This document shows positions 9,468 to 20,386 of a DNA stretch of 64,000 nucleotides, piece by piece. Under the pieces are notes generated by a model that saw nothing but the letters and a program-made list of their open reading frames with translations, was not told where the DNA came from and made no database searches. The stretch is from contig NZ_KN293975.1 in NCBI RefSeq assembly GCF_000768555.3, forward strand, positions 372,001 to 436,000, read 5' to 3'. The stretch is from Roseovarius mucosus DSM 17069. GTDB lineage: Bacteria > Pseudomonadota > Alphaproteobacteria > Rhodobacterales > Rhodobacteraceae. How positions within the stretch are numbered: the first letter of the stretch is position 1; every line of letters starts with the position of its first letter. The translations under genes and the position numbers were made by a program.

Positions 9468-10776
9468 TGTTTGCAGCCTTGATGTATATCATGGGGTTGA
9501 CGGACTTGTCGCCGACGCGGACTTCGTAGTGTAGATGTGTGCCCGTAGAACGTCCAGAGTTGCCCATATCACCAATCCGCTCGCCACGCGAGACCCTTTG
9601 CCCGACGTTGACACGGATTTGCGACAAATGCGCGTAGCGGGTCTCGATCCCGAAGGCGTGCTGGATCTTGATCAGGCGGCCATAGCCCGAAAGCCAGCCT
9701 GCGTGGGTGACGACGCCATCGGCGGTGGAGTAGATCGGCGTGCCATGGGGGGCGGCGAAATCGGTGCCCTGGTGCATCCGACCCCAGCGCATGCCATAAC
9801 CCGAGGTGTAGCGGAACGCGCTCTTGACCGGCAGGGCAAAGGGCGCCTTTTGCGCGGCGATGCGATAGAGGTTCAACTCATCCATGCGGCCAAGGATGCG
9901 GTTGGCGCGTTCGGCGTCCACCGAGGGTTCTTCGCCCTTGGTGGAGAAGGAGAGCGGCATCAGCGGGCCGCCCTGACCGGAATAGCCCCGACGCACGGTT
10001 TGGAGCAGGTTGTCGGTATTGAGGCCCGCAGCGCGGAACATCTTGTCCAGCGGTTCGACCGAAATGGCCATGGCATCTTCTAGTTGGCTGAAGATCTGGT
10101 CGTTCTGATCCTTGAGCAGTTCCAGTTCCAACGCCATTTCTTCGGCCTTGAGCAACGCGTCCTGGGCATTGGCGATGGTGGTGTCGCGTTCTTCGGCGGC
10201 ATCCTCCAGTGCGGCGGTCAGGAAATCGACTGTCGCGTCAGAGCCCGCATCAGCGGTCAGGCCAACACCCGAGCCGCCTTCTGACTCGATTGACAGAGCC
10301 AGTTGCTCGGCTTGGTCGCGGGCCTCCTCGCGCTCGGACATGGTGCGGCGTAGGGTGGACTGGATCACCTCGATGCCGGTTTCCAGTTCGCGACGGCGGG
10401 TTTCAGAGGCCAGCAATTCGGATTGCATCAGCGAAATCTGTTCGAGCGCGGACGAGAACCGCTCTTGCGCGGCAATCGCCTCTTGGGCGCGCTTGTCACG
10501 CTCGGAAGAGAGCGCGTTGAGGCGGTTTTCATAGGTGCGCTGATCGCGCTTGGCCTGTTCTCGGAAATTGCCCGCGCCGATGCTGTCCATCACCAGAATT
10601 GAGGTGGCGATGATCGACCAGGCGATGATGGCCGAGGCCCCGAGAAAGGCGAAAAGCTGGGTTGAGGGGCGCAGGCGGATGAAGCGCGTATCGTTATCGG
10701 ATCGCAAAAAGACCCGGCGTTCGGGAAAGTACCTCTCGAGGATCGCATGGATTTTTATCGCAAGTCTTGTTCTCAC
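9457..10776 (-). CDS. M23-family peptidoglycan peptidase (DUF5930 N-region)
   Basis: Membrane-anchored cell-wall endopeptidase. An N-terminal basic segment with ERYFPERRVFLRSDNDTRFI, as in DUF5930 proteins, precedes a single membrane helix and a coiled coil. The C-terminal LytM/M23 domain has the zinc-ligand motifs HQGTDFAAPHG and HLHYEV. I chose the GTG at 10776 because related proteins usually begin at VRTRLAIKIH. An in-frame ATG at 10821 would add 15 residues, but neither start has a strong ribosome site. Its gene overlaps bactofilin, a likely partner. Confidence 0.85.
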   Translation of the reverse strand: MRTRLAIKIHAILERYFPERRVFLRSDNDTRFIRLRPSTQLFAFLGASAIIAWSIIATSILVMDSIGAGNFREQAKRDQRTYENRLNALSSERDKRAQEAIAAQERFSSALEQISLMQSELLASETRRRELETGIEVIQSTLRRTMSEREEARDQAEQLALSIESEGGSGVGLTADAGSDATVDFLTAALEDAAEERDTTIANAQDALLKAEEMALELELLKDQNDQIFSQLEDAMAISVEPLDKMFRAAGLNTDNLLQTVRRGYSGQGGPLMPLSFSTKGEEPSVDAERANRILGRMDELNLYRIAAQKAPFALPVKSAFRYTSGYGMRWGRMHQGTDFAAPHGTPIYSTADGVVTHAGWLSGYGRLIKIQHAFGIETRYAHLSQIRVNVGQRVSRGERIGDMGNSGRSTGTHLHYEVRVGDKSVNPMIYIKAANNVF

Positions 10777-10958
10777 GCGCTCAATGTCCCTGTTGCCCCT
10801 GCCATCGTCCGTTTGCGGCATTCACTTTTGAGGAGGCCGCAATGAAACGTGATTAGCCAGCGGTCCGCCTATGGGCAAGATTTTTGACCAATCTTGAGGC
10901 GAAGCTGGGCTGTTTCCCGCCCGAGCGGCGGAAATTCGCCGATAGCGCACGCCATATT

Positions 10959-11786
10959 TCAACCTTTGATTGAGCTGCTTTCGGTGAGAGGCCAGTAAAA
11001 GTCGGGCGGGATGCCCGCCTCTGCGCGCTTTTCTTCATTAAAGGGCGGTTTCAACGCGCCGTGGAAGTAGCGGCGCACGAGGTCGTGAAAGGCGGTCTTG
11101 GGGTCGATGTCATGGCGACCGCAGAGAAAGTGAAACCACTTGGAGCCATAGGCGACGTGATGCACCTCTTCGGCATAGATCACCTGCATCGCGGCGACGG
11201 CGGCGGTCTCGCCTGCGCGCTCGAACACCTCGATCATGCCGGGGGTGACATCAAGGCCGCGCGCCTCGAGCACCATGGGCACGACGGCGAGGCGGCCAAG
11301 AAAATCCTGCGCGGTGTCTTCGGCGGCGCGCCACATGCCGGCATGGGCGGGCAGAGCGCCATAATGGCTGCCCATCGCTTCAAGACAGTCGCATATCATG
11401 TTGAAATGCTTTGATTCCTCGTCGGCAGATTTGACCCAGTCATCGTAAAATCCAAGCGGCATGGGCGTGTCGGCAAAGCGCGCGATGATGTCCCAGTGCA
11501 GGTCCACGGCGTTGAGTTCGATATGGGCCACGGCATGCAGAAGGGCAATGCGTCCCTGCACCGAGCCGGGGCGGCGGCGCGGCACGTCGCGCGGGTCGAG
11601 CAAGGTGGGCTGTTCGGGGCGGGCCGGGCGCAGGGGCGGCACAGCGTTGCCCAAGGGAAGGGCGCGCCCCTCGGCGCGGGCGGCAAACCACGTGGCGGCA
11701 TGGGCGCGCGAGAGCGCCGTCTTGGCGCGGCCATCGCGGGTCGAGAGCACCGCGACGGCCATTTCTGTCAAGGTCAGCTCGCTCAC
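10959..11786 (-). CDS. DUF455 ferritin-like protein
   Basis: Protein of 275 residues of the DUF455 family with a ferritin-like helical core. The metal-ligand candidates are visible in AHIELNAVDLHWD, ADEESKHFNMICD and YAEEVHHVAYG, the ExxH pattern of di-iron four-helix bundles. The start is a GTG whose GTGA overlaps the stop of the upstream peroxiredoxin gene, so the pair is co-transcribed. The biochemical role is unknown; the metal site and the peroxiredoxin neighbour are compatible with oxidative-stress handling, which is inference. Confidence 0.85.
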   Translation of the reverse strand: MSELTLTEMAVAVLSTRDGRAKTALSRAHAATWFAARAEGRALPLGNAVPPLRPARPEQPTLLDPRDVPRRRPGSVQGRIALLHAVAHIELNAVDLHWDIIARFADTPMPLGFYDDWVKSADEESKHFNMICDCLEAMGSHYGALPAHAGMWRAAEDTAQDFLGRLAVVPMVLEARGLDVTPGMIEVFERAGETAAVAAMQVIYAEEVHHVAYGSKWFHFLCGRHDIDPKTAFHDLVRRYFHGALKPPFNEEKRAEAGIPPDFYWPLTESSSIKG

Positions 11787-12244
11787 AGCGCCTTGACCGC
11801 GTCCAGCACCTCTTCGGCGTGACCGGGCACCTTGACCTTGCGCCAGGCGCGGGCGATGCGCCCCTCCCCGTCGATCAGGAAGGTCGAGCGCTCGATGCCA
11901 AAGAATTTCTTGCCATACATGCTCTTTTCCTTCCAGACGCCATAGTCTTCGCAGACCTGGCTATGCTCGTCGGATAAAAGCGGCACGGTAAGGGCATGTT
12001 TGGATTGGAATTTCTCGTGGCTGGCGAGGCTGTCCTTGGAAATGCCCAGCACTGTAACCCCGGCGGCGTCGAACTGATCCTTGAGGCTGGAGAAGGCAAC
12101 CGCCTCTTTGGTGCAGCCAGAGGTATCATCGCGCGGGTAGAAAAACAGCACGACCGCGCCGGGACGCAGGGCCGAGAGCGTAACAGGATCGCCACCGGGG
12201 CGCGGCAGGGTGAAATCGGGGGCCATTTCGGATGTGTCAGGCAT
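11783..12244 (-). CDS. bcp: Thioredoxin-dependent peroxiredoxin, BCP/PrxQ type
   Basis: Thiol peroxidase of 153 residues that reduces H2O2 and organic peroxides. The peroxidatic motif is FYPRDDTSGCTKEA, with Cys44. The resolving Cys usual five residues later in E. coli BCP is absent; the other visible Cys is Cys98 (SQVCEDYG). The ATG at 12244 follows AGAGGAT at good spacing, and the product then begins MPDTSEMAPDF as expected for the family. Longer upstream starts have no support. It is divergent from the AsmA-like gene and overlaps the DUF455 gene. Confidence 0.92.
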   Translation of the reverse strand: MPDTSEMAPDFTLPRPGGDPVTLSALRPGAVVLFFYPRDDTSGCTKEAVAFSSLKDQFDAAGVTVLGISKDSLASHEKFQSKHALTVPLLSDEHSQVCEDYGVWKEKSMYGKKFFGIERSTFLIDGEGRIARAWRKVKVPGHAEEVLDAVKAL

Positions 12245-12351
12245 GGGATATCCTCTGGGGTGAAAAATTGTGAATTCCATATTAGGTCGCAAGAGACCAG
12301 AATAAAGCCACGAGGCAAAAGAGAGGCGCGGCATGCGCCCGAACGGATAAG

Positions 12352-15300
12352 ATGAGCACGCAGCCGACACAAGAGCAGGGCGCGGCGGAAACGCCGGAGA
12401 CTGCACTCAAGACCAGCAAGCGCGCCCGCAAGGGGCGGCGCGCGCTGCGACATGTGATGCAGTTCTGTTTTTCAAGCGCGGTACTGTTGGTTGTGCTGGG
12501 CCTTGGGGTGGCGATGAGCATCGGGGCGCACCTGCGCGCGCCTGACTGGGTGCAGGCGCGGATTGCAGCGCGGATTGATGCGAGCGTGCCGGGTTATGCC
12601 CTGCGGTTCGGCGAGATGTCACTGGTTGTGGGCGAGGATCTGGTACCGCGGGTGGCGCTGCGGGATGTGGTGCTGGCCAATCTCGATGGTGTAACGCTGG
12701 TCACTCTGGGATCGCTTGCGGTGACGGTCGCACCGGCGCCGCTCTTGCGCGGCGAGGTGCAACCCGAGGCGGTGCATCTGTCGGGCGCGCGGTTGGGTCT
12801 GCGGCGGCTGGCGTCGGGCGAATTCGCGATCATGTTCGAGGGAGCGGGGCAGGGCGGCACCTTCAACGAGCAGCTGGATGCGCTCTTTGCCCGGCCGCAG
12901 CTGGACGCGTTGACGCGCGTGACGGCAGACAATCTGACGCTGCGCTATGAGGATGCCCGCGCAGGCCGCGCCTGGAGCGCGGATGGCGGACGGCTGGAGT
13001 TGGTGCGCGCAGGCAAAGAGATCACCTTGCGCGGCGATGTGGCGCTCTTGGGCGCGCGCGACTACGCGACCACGCTGGCGGTGAATTACGCGGGCCGCAT
13101 CGGCAGCAAGGCGGCAGAGTTTGGCGCCACGTTCGAGGATATGCCGGCGGGTGACATTGCCGGGCAATCGCCTGCGCTGGCCTGGCTTGGGGCGTTGGAG
13201 GCGCCGATTTCGGGGGCGCTGCGCGCAGGGGTCGATGGCGAGGGGCGTCTGGGCCCGCTCAATGCCACGTTGCAGATTGGCGCAGGCGTGCTTCAGCCCA
13301 CGCCCGCCACCGCCCCGATCAAGTTCCGCGCGGCGCGCAGCTATTTCACCTATGATCCGACGGCCCAGGAAATCCGCTTTACTGAATTGTCGGTGGATAG
13401 CGCCTGGGGCCAGGCGCGGGCTGAGGGCAGCGCGCGGCTGGTAGGGATGGAGGACGGATGGCCGCGCGAATTGCAGGCGCAGATCCGGGTGAGCGACGTG
13501 GTAGCGGACCCTGCCGATCTCTATCCTGAACCGATCCAGCTTGAAGAGGCGCAGGTGGCGTTGCGGCTGCGGTTACAACCCTTTGTGCTGACCTTGGGGG
13601 CATTGACACTGAGCGATCAGGGGCAATACCTGCGGGCGCATGGTGAGGCGCGCGGTGGCGATGCCGGCTGGGATATTTCACTGGAAGGCGAAATGGATGG
13701 GCTGGCCCCGGAGCGGTTGATGGCGCTCTGGCCCCGCGCCGCCAAGGCCAATACACGCGACTGGATCGAGCAGAACGTGGCCAAGGCCGATTTGAAGGAC
13801 ATTCAGTTCGCATTGCGTCTCTTGCCCGAACATCGCCCCGAGTTCTATCTTGGCTTTGATTTCGCGGATCTGGAAACGGTCTATGTCCGCGATGTGCCGC
13901 CCATTACCGGGGCCTCTGGGCGGGCGTCGCTCTATGACAACCGCTTTGTGATCCATGCCGAGCGCGGGGAGGTGGTGACCGACGAGGGCGGTGCGATCGA
14001 CGTGGCAGGCACGAGTTTCATCATTCCCGATGTGCGGGTCAAGGAAAGCCCGGCAGAGGCCGTTTTGCGGACCCAAAGCACGATCACGGCAGCACTGTCG
14101 CTGCTGGATTCGCCGCCCTTCCGGTTTCTGCAAAAGGCCGGGCAGCCGGTGACTGTGGCGGAAGGCCAGGCCGAATTGGCGGGACAGTTGACGTTCCTCT
14201 TGAAAAAGCAGCTGACGACAGAAGAGGTGGCCTTTGACGTGACCGGCACGCTGAGCGAGGTACGCAGCGACAGTCTTATCAAGGGGCGGGTGTTGACGGC
14301 GGAGACACTGGCGGTCGAGGCGAGCAACACGCATCTGGAAATCGGCGGCGCGGCACAGGTGGGCGACGTGCCGGTGCGCGGCAGTTGGGACATGGCGATT
14401 GGTCGCAATCCGCAGGGTGAGAGCCGGGTGCGCGGGCAGATCGAGCTGTCGCAGCGGTTTCTTGACGAGTTCGCCATTGGTCTGCCGCCGGGCAGCGTGA
14501 CAGGCGCGGGGCAGGGGGTAATGGAAATCGGCTTTGCCAAGGGGCAGGCGCCGGAATTTGCGCTGAGTTCGGATTTGGCGGGGGTTGGTTTGCGATTGCC
14601 GCAACTGGATTGGGCGCTGGGTGCGTCGCAGCTCGGGCGGCTCGATGTGACGGGCCGCTTGGGCGAGGTGCCCGAGATCACGGCGCTGGGTCTGAGCGGG
14701 GCCGGGCTGGAGGCGCGCGGGCGGGTGAGCCTGAACGCGGGCGGCGGGTTGGACCGGGCCGAGTTCAGCAGGGTCACGTTGGGCGGCTGGTTCGATGCGC
14801 CCGTGGCGCTGGTCGGTCGGGGCGCAGGGGCTGCGCCACGGGTCGAGGTTACGGGCGGAACGGTCGATTTGCGCCAAACGTCGCTCGGCGGGTCAGGTGA
14901 CGGCGCTACCGGCGGGCAGGGCGTGCCCATCGCCTTGCAGTTGGAACGGTTGCAGATCTCGGAGGGTCTGGCGCTGACCGAGTTTCGCGGTGATCTCGAC
15001 ACGGCGGGGGGGATGAGCGGCAATTTTCGTGGGCTTGTGAACGGCATTGCCCCGGTGACGGGGCAGGTGGTGCCGGTGGGCGGGCGCAGCGCATTCCGTA
15101 TTCGGGCAGACGATGCGGGCGGTGTGCTCAAGGCGGCGGGGCTGTTGCAACAGGCGCGTGAGGGAACGCTGGAACTGGTGCTGACGCCCGCGCCGGAGCC
15201 TGGAAGCTATGACGGCGTGTTGGGGATTGATCAGGTCCGCGTCAAGGAGGCCCCAGCTCTGGCGGCGCTCTTGAATACGGTGAGCATCGTGGGCCTGTTG

Positions 15301-15738
15301 GAGCAGTTTTCCGGGCAAGGGTTGCATTTTGGCCGGGTCGATGCGCGGTTTCGCCTGACGCCGGAGCGATTGATCCTGCTGGAAGGCAGTGCTGTGGGGG
15401 CATCGGTCGGGATTTCGATGGATGGCTATTACCGTCTTGCCGACAAGCGGATGGACATGCAGGGCGTGGTTTCGCCGGTCTATCTGCTCAACGGGATCGG
15501 AGAGGCCTTTACCCGGCCCGGCGAGGGGCTTATCGGGATGAATTATACGCTCAAGGGTCCATCATCGGACCCGGACGTGTCGGTTAACCCGCTCTCGGCG
15601 CTGGCCCCCGGCTTTCTTCGCGAGATGTTCCGGCGGCCTGCGCCCACGGTGGGCACGGGGCGTGCGGCCACCTCGGGGCAGGTTGAGAGGCCCGCGGCGC
15701 GCGAGGCGCAGGACATTCACCAAAGACAGGACAGATGA
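12352..15738 (+). CDS. AsmA-like/DUF3971 (YhdP-type) envelope protein
   Basis: Protein of 1128 residues with a basic N-terminus, one membrane anchor (about residues 38-65) and a very long beta-rich periplasmic region ending in an AsmA-like C-domain ([36 protein letters not shown]). YhdP/AsmA-family proteins are proposed to bridge the periplasm for phospholipid transport to the outer membrane. The last residues are low-complexity. Its stop overlaps the queA start (ATGA), so the two are probably co-transcribed. Confidence 0.85.
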   Translation: MSTQPTQEQGAAETPETALKTSKRARKGRRALRHVMQFCFSSAVLLVVLGLGVAMSIGAHLRAPDWVQARIAARIDASVPGYALRFGEMSLVVGEDLVPRVALRDVVLANLDGVTLVTLGSLAVTVAPAPLLRGEVQPEAVHLSGARLGLRRLASGEFAIMFEGAGQGGTFNEQLDALFARPQLDALTRVTADNLTLRYEDARAGRAWSADGGRLELVRAGKEITLRGDVALLGARDYATTLAVNYAGRIGSKAAEFGATFEDMPAGDIAGQSPALAWLGALEAPISGALRAGVDGEGRLGPLNATLQIGAGVLQPTPATAPIKFRAARSYFTYDPTAQEIRFTELSVDSAWGQARAEGSARLVGMEDGWPRELQAQIRVSDVVADPADLYPEPIQLEEAQVALRLRLQPFVLTLGALTLSDQGQYLRAHGEARGGDAGWDISLEGEMDGLAPERLMALWPRAAKANTRDWIEQNVAKADLKDIQFALRLLPEHRPEFYLGFDFADLETVYVRDVPPITGASGRASLYDNRFVIHAERGEVVTDEGGAIDVAGTSFIIPDVRVKESPAEAVLRTQSTITAALSLLDSPPFRFLQKAGQPVTVAEGQAELAGQLTFLLKKQLTTEEVAFDVTGTLSEVRSDSLIKGRVLTAETLAVEASNTHLEIGGAAQVGDVPVRGSWDMAIGRNPQGESRVRGQIELSQRFLDEFAIGLPPGSVTGAGQGVMEIGFAKGQAPEFALSSDLAGVGLRLPQLDWALGASQLGRLDVTGRLGEVPEITALGLSGAGLEARGRVSLNAGGGLDRAEFSRVTLGGWFDAPVALVGRGAGAAPRVEVTGGTVDLRQTSLGGSGDGATGGQGVPIALQLERLQISEGLALTEFRGDLDTAGGMSGNFRGLVNGIAPVTGQVVPVGGRSAFRIRADDAGGVLKAAGLLQQAREGTLELVLTPAPEPGSYDGVLGIDQVRVKEAPALAALLNTVSIVGLLEQFSGQGLHFGRVDARFRLTPERLILLEGSAVGASVGISMDGYYRLADKRMDMQGVVSPVYLLNGIGEAFTRPGEGLIGMNYTLKGPSSDPDVSVNPLSALAPGFLREMFRRPAPTVGTGRAATSGQVERPAAREAQDIHQRQDR

Positions 15739-16823
15739 AGCTATCGGATTTCGACTTTGACTTGCCGGAGGCGTTGATTGCCACGCGTCCCGCAAGACCC
15801 CGGCGCGCGGCGCGGCTGCTGGTGGCAGAGGGCGGTGCGATCACCGATGCGGGGGTGGCTGACCTGGGGCGCTGGTTGCGGCCTGGTGATCGGCTGGTGC
15901 TGAATGATACGCGGGTGATCCCGGCGCGGCTGAGTGGGCTGCGCCATCGGTCCGGCGCGCAGGGGGACACGGCGGCCAAGATCGAGGTCACGTTGCTGGA
16001 GCCGGGGGCGGAGGGCACCTGGGGCGCGCTGATCAAGCCGCTCAAGAAGATCAACGAGGGCGAGGAAATCGTGTTTTCCGACCGGTTGTCGGCGGTGCTC
16101 GAGGCCAAGGACGAGGGGCAGGGGCGTCTGCGGTTCAACCTCAAGGGCGACGATTTCGATGCTGTGCTGGCCGAGGCCGGGGCGATGCCGCTGCCGCCTT
16201 ATATCGCCGCGCGCCGTCCGGCGGATGAGCAGGACAAGGTCGATTATCAGACCGTCTGGGCGCGGGCGCCGGGGGCGGTCGCGGCCCCCACCGCGTCGTT
16301 GCATTTCGACGAGGCGCTTTTGGCAGAGTTGGCGGCGATGGGGGTGGGGTTCACCCATGTCACGCTGCATGTGGGGGCGGGCACGTTCCTGCCGGTCAAG
16401 GTCGAGGATGTGACCACCCACCGGATGCATGCCGAATGGGGCGAAGTGAGCGCCAAGGCCGCTGCAGAGATTGCCGCCACGCGCGCGACGGGAGGGCGGA
16501 TCATTCCGGTGGGCACCACCGCGCTGCGCCTGATCGAAACGGCAGCGCGGGCCACAGGCGAGATTGCGGCCTGGTCGGGGGATACGGATATTTTCATCTA
16601 TCCGGGGTTCGAATTTCGCGTCACCGATGCCTTGATGACCAATTTCCACCTACCGAAATCGACGCTGATGATGCTGGTTTCCGCCCTGATGGGGCAAGAC
16701 ACGATCCGGCACGTTTATGCGCATGCGGTGGCGGAGCGCTATCGTTTTTTCTCTTATGGGGATGCCTCGCTGTTGATCCCCATGGCAAAGCCTGACAGGC
16801 GGGACGCGCAAGCGACAGGGTGA
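15735..16823 (+). CDS. queA: S-adenosylmethionine:tRNA ribosyltransferase-isomerase QueA
   Basis: Enzyme of 362 residues that transfers the ribosyl group of SAM to preQ1 in tRNA to give epoxyqueuosine. The diagnostic start [16 protein letters not shown] is present, as are [39 protein letters not shown] and [16 protein letters not shown]. Its length is normal. It begins within the stop of the AsmA-like gene. Confidence 0.97.
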   Translation: MKLSDFDFDLPEALIATRPARPRRAARLLVAEGGAITDAGVADLGRWLRPGDRLVLNDTRVIPARLSGLRHRSGAQGDTAAKIEVTLLEPGAEGTWGALIKPLKKINEGEEIVFSDRLSAVLEAKDEGQGRLRFNLKGDDFDAVLAEAGAMPLPPYIAARRPADEQDKVDYQTVWARAPGAVAAPTASLHFDEALLAELAAMGVGFTHVTLHVGAGTFLPVKVEDVTTHRMHAEWGEVSAKAAAEIAATRATGGRIIPVGTTALRLIETAARATGEIAAWSGDTDIFIYPGFEFRVTDALMTNFHLPKSTLMMLVSALMGQDTIRHVYAHAVAERYRFFSYGDASLLIPMAKPDRRDAQATG

Positions 16824-16889
16824 GTCGTCTTTGGGGTGCCGCGTGGATGTGCATCTGTTAGGCTGATCCCAAAGAACAAGGAGAGCGCG

Positions 16890-18143
16890 ATGTTTCAGGT
16901 GCTGTCGGGGGCATGGGCCCTCTTGCTGGGCATGATGTTGTTGCAGGTGGGCAATGGCATGCAAGGCACGCTTCTGGGGGTGCGCGGCGCGCTCGAGGGG
17001 TTTTCGACCTATGAGATGTCGGTGGTCATGTCGTCCTATTTCGTGGGGTTCCTGTTCGGCTCTCGGTTGGCGCCGGAGATGATCCGACGGGTCGGGCATG
17101 TGCGGGTTTTTGCGGCCCTTGGCTCGATGATTTCTGCGGTGCTGATCCTCTATCCGACGATTGCCGAACCATGGGCGTGGTCTGTGGGGCGGGTGCTGAT
17201 CGGGTTCTGTTTCTCGGGCGTCTATGTGACCGCCGAAAGCTGGTTGAACAATTCCGCCACCAATGCCACGCGCGGCAAGGCGCTGTCGCTCTACATGATC
17301 GTGCAGATGATCGGGATCGTGTCGGCACAAGGTTTGATGGTCTTGGCGGACCCGTCGGGCTATGTGCTGTTCGTGATCCCGTCGGTTCTGGTGTCGCTGG
17401 CCTTTGCGCCCATTCTGCTCTCGGTCAGCCCGACGCCCGCCTTTGGCACGACCAAGCCGCTGTCGCTGCGGCAGATCATGAAGATCTCTCCGCTGGGCTG
17501 TGTTGGAATGCTGCTGACGGGTGGCGTCTTTGCCGCGCAGTTCGGGATGGCGGCGGTTTATGGGGCCGAAGCAGGGCTGAATGTCGGGCAAATCTCGGCT
17601 TTTGTGGCGTCATTCTACGTGGCTGCTGTGGTGGCACAATACCCGCTGGGCTGGCTGTCGGACAGGATGGATCGGCGCAAGCTGATTGCGGCAGTGTCGC
17701 TGGGCACCGGCGTCGGGGCGGTGATCGGCATGATGCTGGGCGATAATTTCTGGTTCCTGATGCTTGCGGCCTTTATCGTCGGGGGCACGTCGAACCCGCT
17801 CTATTCGCTGCTGATTGCCTATACCAACGACTTTCTCGCGCATGAGGATATGGCGGCGGCGGCGGGTGGCATGGTGTTCATCAACGGGTTGGGGGCCATC
17901 GCGGGACCGCTGATGGTCGGCTGGATGATGGGGGTGATGGGGCCGGGCGGCTATTTCCTCTATATCGCGGTGCTGATGTTCGCGATGGTGGCCTATGCGA
18001 TCTATCGCATGACGCAGCGCAAGGCACCGACAGTGCGCGAAACCGACCGCTACATGCCGGTTTCGCCCAATGCGTCCCCAATGGCGGTGGAATTTGCGCA
18101 AGAATATGCCATCGAGACCGCGCAAGACGCGAAAGAGGATTGA
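16890..18143 (+). CDS. MFS transporter (YcaD-like)
   Basis: Integral membrane protein of 417 residues with 12 predicted helices in two halves. The MFS loop motifs appear as GFLFGSRLAPEMIRRVGHVR in the first half and GWLSDRMDRRKL in the second. AAGGAG at 16878-16883 sets the ATG at 16890, where the product begins MFQVLSGAWALLLGMML. The substrate is not identifiable. Confidence 0.88.
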   Translation: MFQVLSGAWALLLGMMLLQVGNGMQGTLLGVRGALEGFSTYEMSVVMSSYFVGFLFGSRLAPEMIRRVGHVRVFAALGSMISAVLILYPTIAEPWAWSVGRVLIGFCFSGVYVTAESWLNNSATNATRGKALSLYMIVQMIGIVSAQGLMVLADPSGYVLFVIPSVLVSLAFAPILLSVSPTPAFGTTKPLSLRQIMKISPLGCVGMLLTGGVFAAQFGMAAVYGAEAGLNVGQISAFVASFYVAAVVAQYPLGWLSDRMDRRKLIAAVSLGTGVGAVIGMMLGDNFWFLMLAAFIVGGTSNPLYSLLIAYTNDFLAHEDMAAAAGGMVFINGLGAIAGPLMVGWMMGVMGPGGYFLYIAVLMFAMVAYAIYRMTQRKAPTVRETDRYMPVSPNASPMAVEFAQEYAIETAQDAKED

Positions 18144-18245
18144 AATCGGGAAAATATGTCCCTTCTGTAGTATTATGTTACTGTGGAATGGGAGGAAATC
18201 CCGTTACCGTCATGGAAACGTCATAGGATATTGAGGAGTCCCCCT

Positions 18246-18824
18246 ATGGTCACACCCGACGACGTGCTGCGGTTCTGGCTGGATGAAGTCGGACCGGAGG
18301 GGTGGTACAAGGCGTCAGAGACGCTGGATACCGAGGTGCGGGAGCGCTTTTTGGCAGCATGGGAGAATGCGCGCGAGGGGGCGTATGGCCTTTGGCTGAC
18401 CTATCCCAACGGGATGCTGGCATATGTGATCCTGACCGATCAATTCCCGCGCAATATGTTCCGTGACGATGCGCGTGCCTTTGCTACCGATCAGCAGGCG
18501 CTCGCGGCGGGCAAGGTGGCGATCAATCGCGGCTGGGACCTGCGGATCGACGAGCCGGCGCGGCAATTCTTTTACCTGCCGCTCATGCATTCCGAGAACC
18601 TCTGCGATCAGGAACGATGTGTACGCCTGATGTGCGAGCGGATGCCTGAGCATGGCGAGCAGAACCTGACGCATGCGCGCGCGCATCGCGAGGTTATCCG
18701 GCAGTTTGGCCGCTTTCCCTATCGCAACGCAGCGCTGGCGCGGCCATCCACCGCATCGGAACGGGCGTTCGAGGACGGGGGCGGCTATGGCGGCACCCTG
18801 CGGCGGATCATGCAGGCGGCATGA
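18246..18824 (+). CDS. DUF924 family protein
   Basis: Protein of 192 residues of the DUF924 family, a helical TPR-like fold of unknown function. Typical features are VLRFWLDEVGPEGWYK near the start, ILTDQFPRNMFR, FFYLPLMHSE and the C-terminal RFPYRNAALAR. TTGAGGAG lies a few bases before the ATG at 18246. There is no informative neighbour. Confidence 0.9.
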   Translation: MVTPDDVLRFWLDEVGPEGWYKASETLDTEVRERFLAAWENAREGAYGLWLTYPNGMLAYVILTDQFPRNMFRDDARAFATDQQALAAGKVAINRGWDLRIDEPARQFFYLPLMHSENLCDQERCVRLMCERMPEHGEQNLTHARAHREVIRQFGRFPYRNAALARPSTASERAFEDGGGYGGTLRRIMQAA

Positions 18825-18921
18825 TCAGCGGCCTTATTCGCGTTCCGAATTGCTGAAAAGACACGTCTGACGATTGTTTGTTCAATCGGTCAATCATGTT
18901 GCGTTGCGATTTTGCGAAAAA

Positions 18922-18939
18922 TAGTTTAATGGCAAACTA
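18922..18939. promoter_or_regulatory. Inverted repeat TAGTTT-N6-AAACTA upstream of lpdA
   Basis: A six-base dyad with AATGGC between the arms, in the AT-rich leader of lpdA about 22 bases before its ATG. It looks like an operator for a dimeric regulator, which I cannot name. Confidence 0.45.
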
Positions 18940-18961
18940 AATTTGGAAAACGGAGGGCCAC

Positions 18962-20356
18962 ATGGCATCGACTACCTATGACATGATCGTAATCGGGGCG
19001 GGTCCTGGAGGCTATGTGGCTGCGATCCGGGGTGCGCAGCTGGGCCTCAAGGTGGCCATTGTCGAGCGCGAGCACATGGGGGGCATTTGCCTCAACTGGG
19101 GCTGTATCCCGACCAAGGCCATGCTGCGGTCGTCCGAGGTGTTTCATCTGATGCACCGCGCCAAGGAATTCGGGCTCAAGGCCGATGGAATTGGCTATGA
19201 TCTGGATGCTGTGGTCAAGCGCTCGCGCGGGGTGGCCAAGCAGTTGAGCGGCGGTGTCGCGCATCTGATGAAGAAGAACAAGGTCACGGTGGTGATGGGC
19301 GAGGCGACACTGCCCGCCAAGGGGAAGGTCAGCGTCAAGACCGAGAAGGGCACGGAAGAGCTGGAGGCCAAGCACATCATTCTGGCCACCGGTGCGCGCG
19401 CGCGCGAATTGCCGGGGCTTGAGGCGGATGGCGATCTGGTCTGGACCTACAAGCACGCGCTGGTGCCGTCCCGGATGCCCAAGAAACTCTTGGTGATCGG
19501 ATCGGGGGCGATCGGCATCGAATTTGCCAGTTTCTACAACACGCTCGGGGCCGAGACGACGGTGGTCGAGGTGATGGAGCGTATTCTGCCGGTCGAGGAT
19601 GCCGAGATTTCCGCATTTGCCAAGAAAGCGTTTACCAAGCAAAAGATGAAGATCATGGAGAAGGCCATGGTCAAGCAGTTGGACCGTGGCAAAGGCAAAG
19701 TCACCGCGCATATCGAGGTGGGTGGCAAGGTCGAGCAGCACGAATTCGACACGGTGATCTCTGCCGTGGGGATCGTGGGCAATGTCGAGGGGCTGGGCCT
19801 TGAGGCGCTGGGCGTCAAGATTGACCGCACCCATGTCGTGACGGATGAATATTGCCGCACCGGCGTGGACGGTCTCTATGCCATCGGCGATATCGCGGGC
19901 GCGCCCAGGCTGGCGCACAAGGCCAGCCATGAGGGCGTGATGGTGGCCGAATTGATCGCGGGCGGGCATCCGCATCCGGTGAAACCCGAGAGCATCGCCG
20001 GCTGCACCTATTGCCATCCGCAGGTGGCGAGCGTGGGCCTGACCGAGGCCAAGGCCAAGGAAAAGGGCTATGCCGTCAAGGTTGGCCGGTTCCCGTTCAT
20101 CGGCAATGGCAAGGCGATTGCGCTGGGCGAGCCGGAAGGCATGATCAAGACGGTGTTCGATGCCAAGACGGGCGAACTCTTGGGCGCACATATGGTGGGC
20201 GCCGAGGTGACGGAGTTGATCCAAGGCTATGTGGTGGGTCGCCAGTTGGAGACCACCGAAGAAGACCTGATGAACACGGTTTTCCCGCATCCCACGCTGA
20301 GCGAGATGATGCACGAAAGTGTGCTTGATGCCTATGATCGGGTGATCCACATCTAA
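18962..20356 (+). CDS. lpdA: Dihydrolipoyl dehydrogenase (E3)
   Basis: FAD enzyme of 464 residues that reoxidises dihydrolipoamide with NAD+. The FAD fold is at the N-terminus (VIGAGPGGYVAA, residues 10-20). The redox disulphide is Cys43/Cys48 in GGICLNWGCIPTKA, the NAD site is GSGAIGIEFASFY (about 180) and the catalytic His-Glu pair lies in HPTLSEMMHE near the end. CGGAGGG precedes the ATG. It stands alone here, without E1/E2 genes. It could serve a 2-oxoacid dehydrogenase encoded elsewhere. Confidence 0.95.
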   Translation: MASTTYDMIVIGAGPGGYVAAIRGAQLGLKVAIVEREHMGGICLNWGCIPTKAMLRSSEVFHLMHRAKEFGLKADGIGYDLDAVVKRSRGVAKQLSGGVAHLMKKNKVTVVMGEATLPAKGKVSVKTEKGTEELEAKHIILATGARARELPGLEADGDLVWTYKHALVPSRMPKKLLVIGSGAIGIEFASFYNTLGAETTVVEVMERILPVEDAEISAFAKKAFTKQKMKIMEKAMVKQLDRGKGKVTAHIEVGGKVEQHEFDTVISAVGIVGNVEGLGLEALGVKIDRTHVVTDEYCRTGVDGLYAIGDIAGAPRLAHKASHEGVMVAELIAGGHPHPVKPESIAGCTYCHPQVASVGLTEAKAKEKGYAVKVGRFPFIGNGKAIALGEPEGMIKTVFDAKTGELLGAHMVGAEVTELIQGYVVGRQLETTEEDLMNTVFPHPTLSEMMHESVLDAYDRVIHI

Positions 20357-20362
20357 AGCAGT

Positions 20363-20386
20363 GACGCGCCCGGATCAGGGCGCGTC
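20363..20386. terminator. Bidirectional terminator between lpdA and crtC
   Basis: A perfect nine-base stem, GACGCGCCC against GGGCGCGTC, around GGATCA. It contains the crtC stop codon and lies seven bases after the lpdA stop, so it can serve both converging genes. Confidence 0.75.

Noticed and set aside
10853..11038. A 61-codon frame overlapping the DUF455 gene end
   Set aside because: It has no ribosome site, overlaps in another frame, and its composition is unlike neighbouring genes.
13678..15131. Two 399-codon open frames opposite the AsmA-like gene
   Set aside because: Both lie within a coherent + strand gene and show no family motif.
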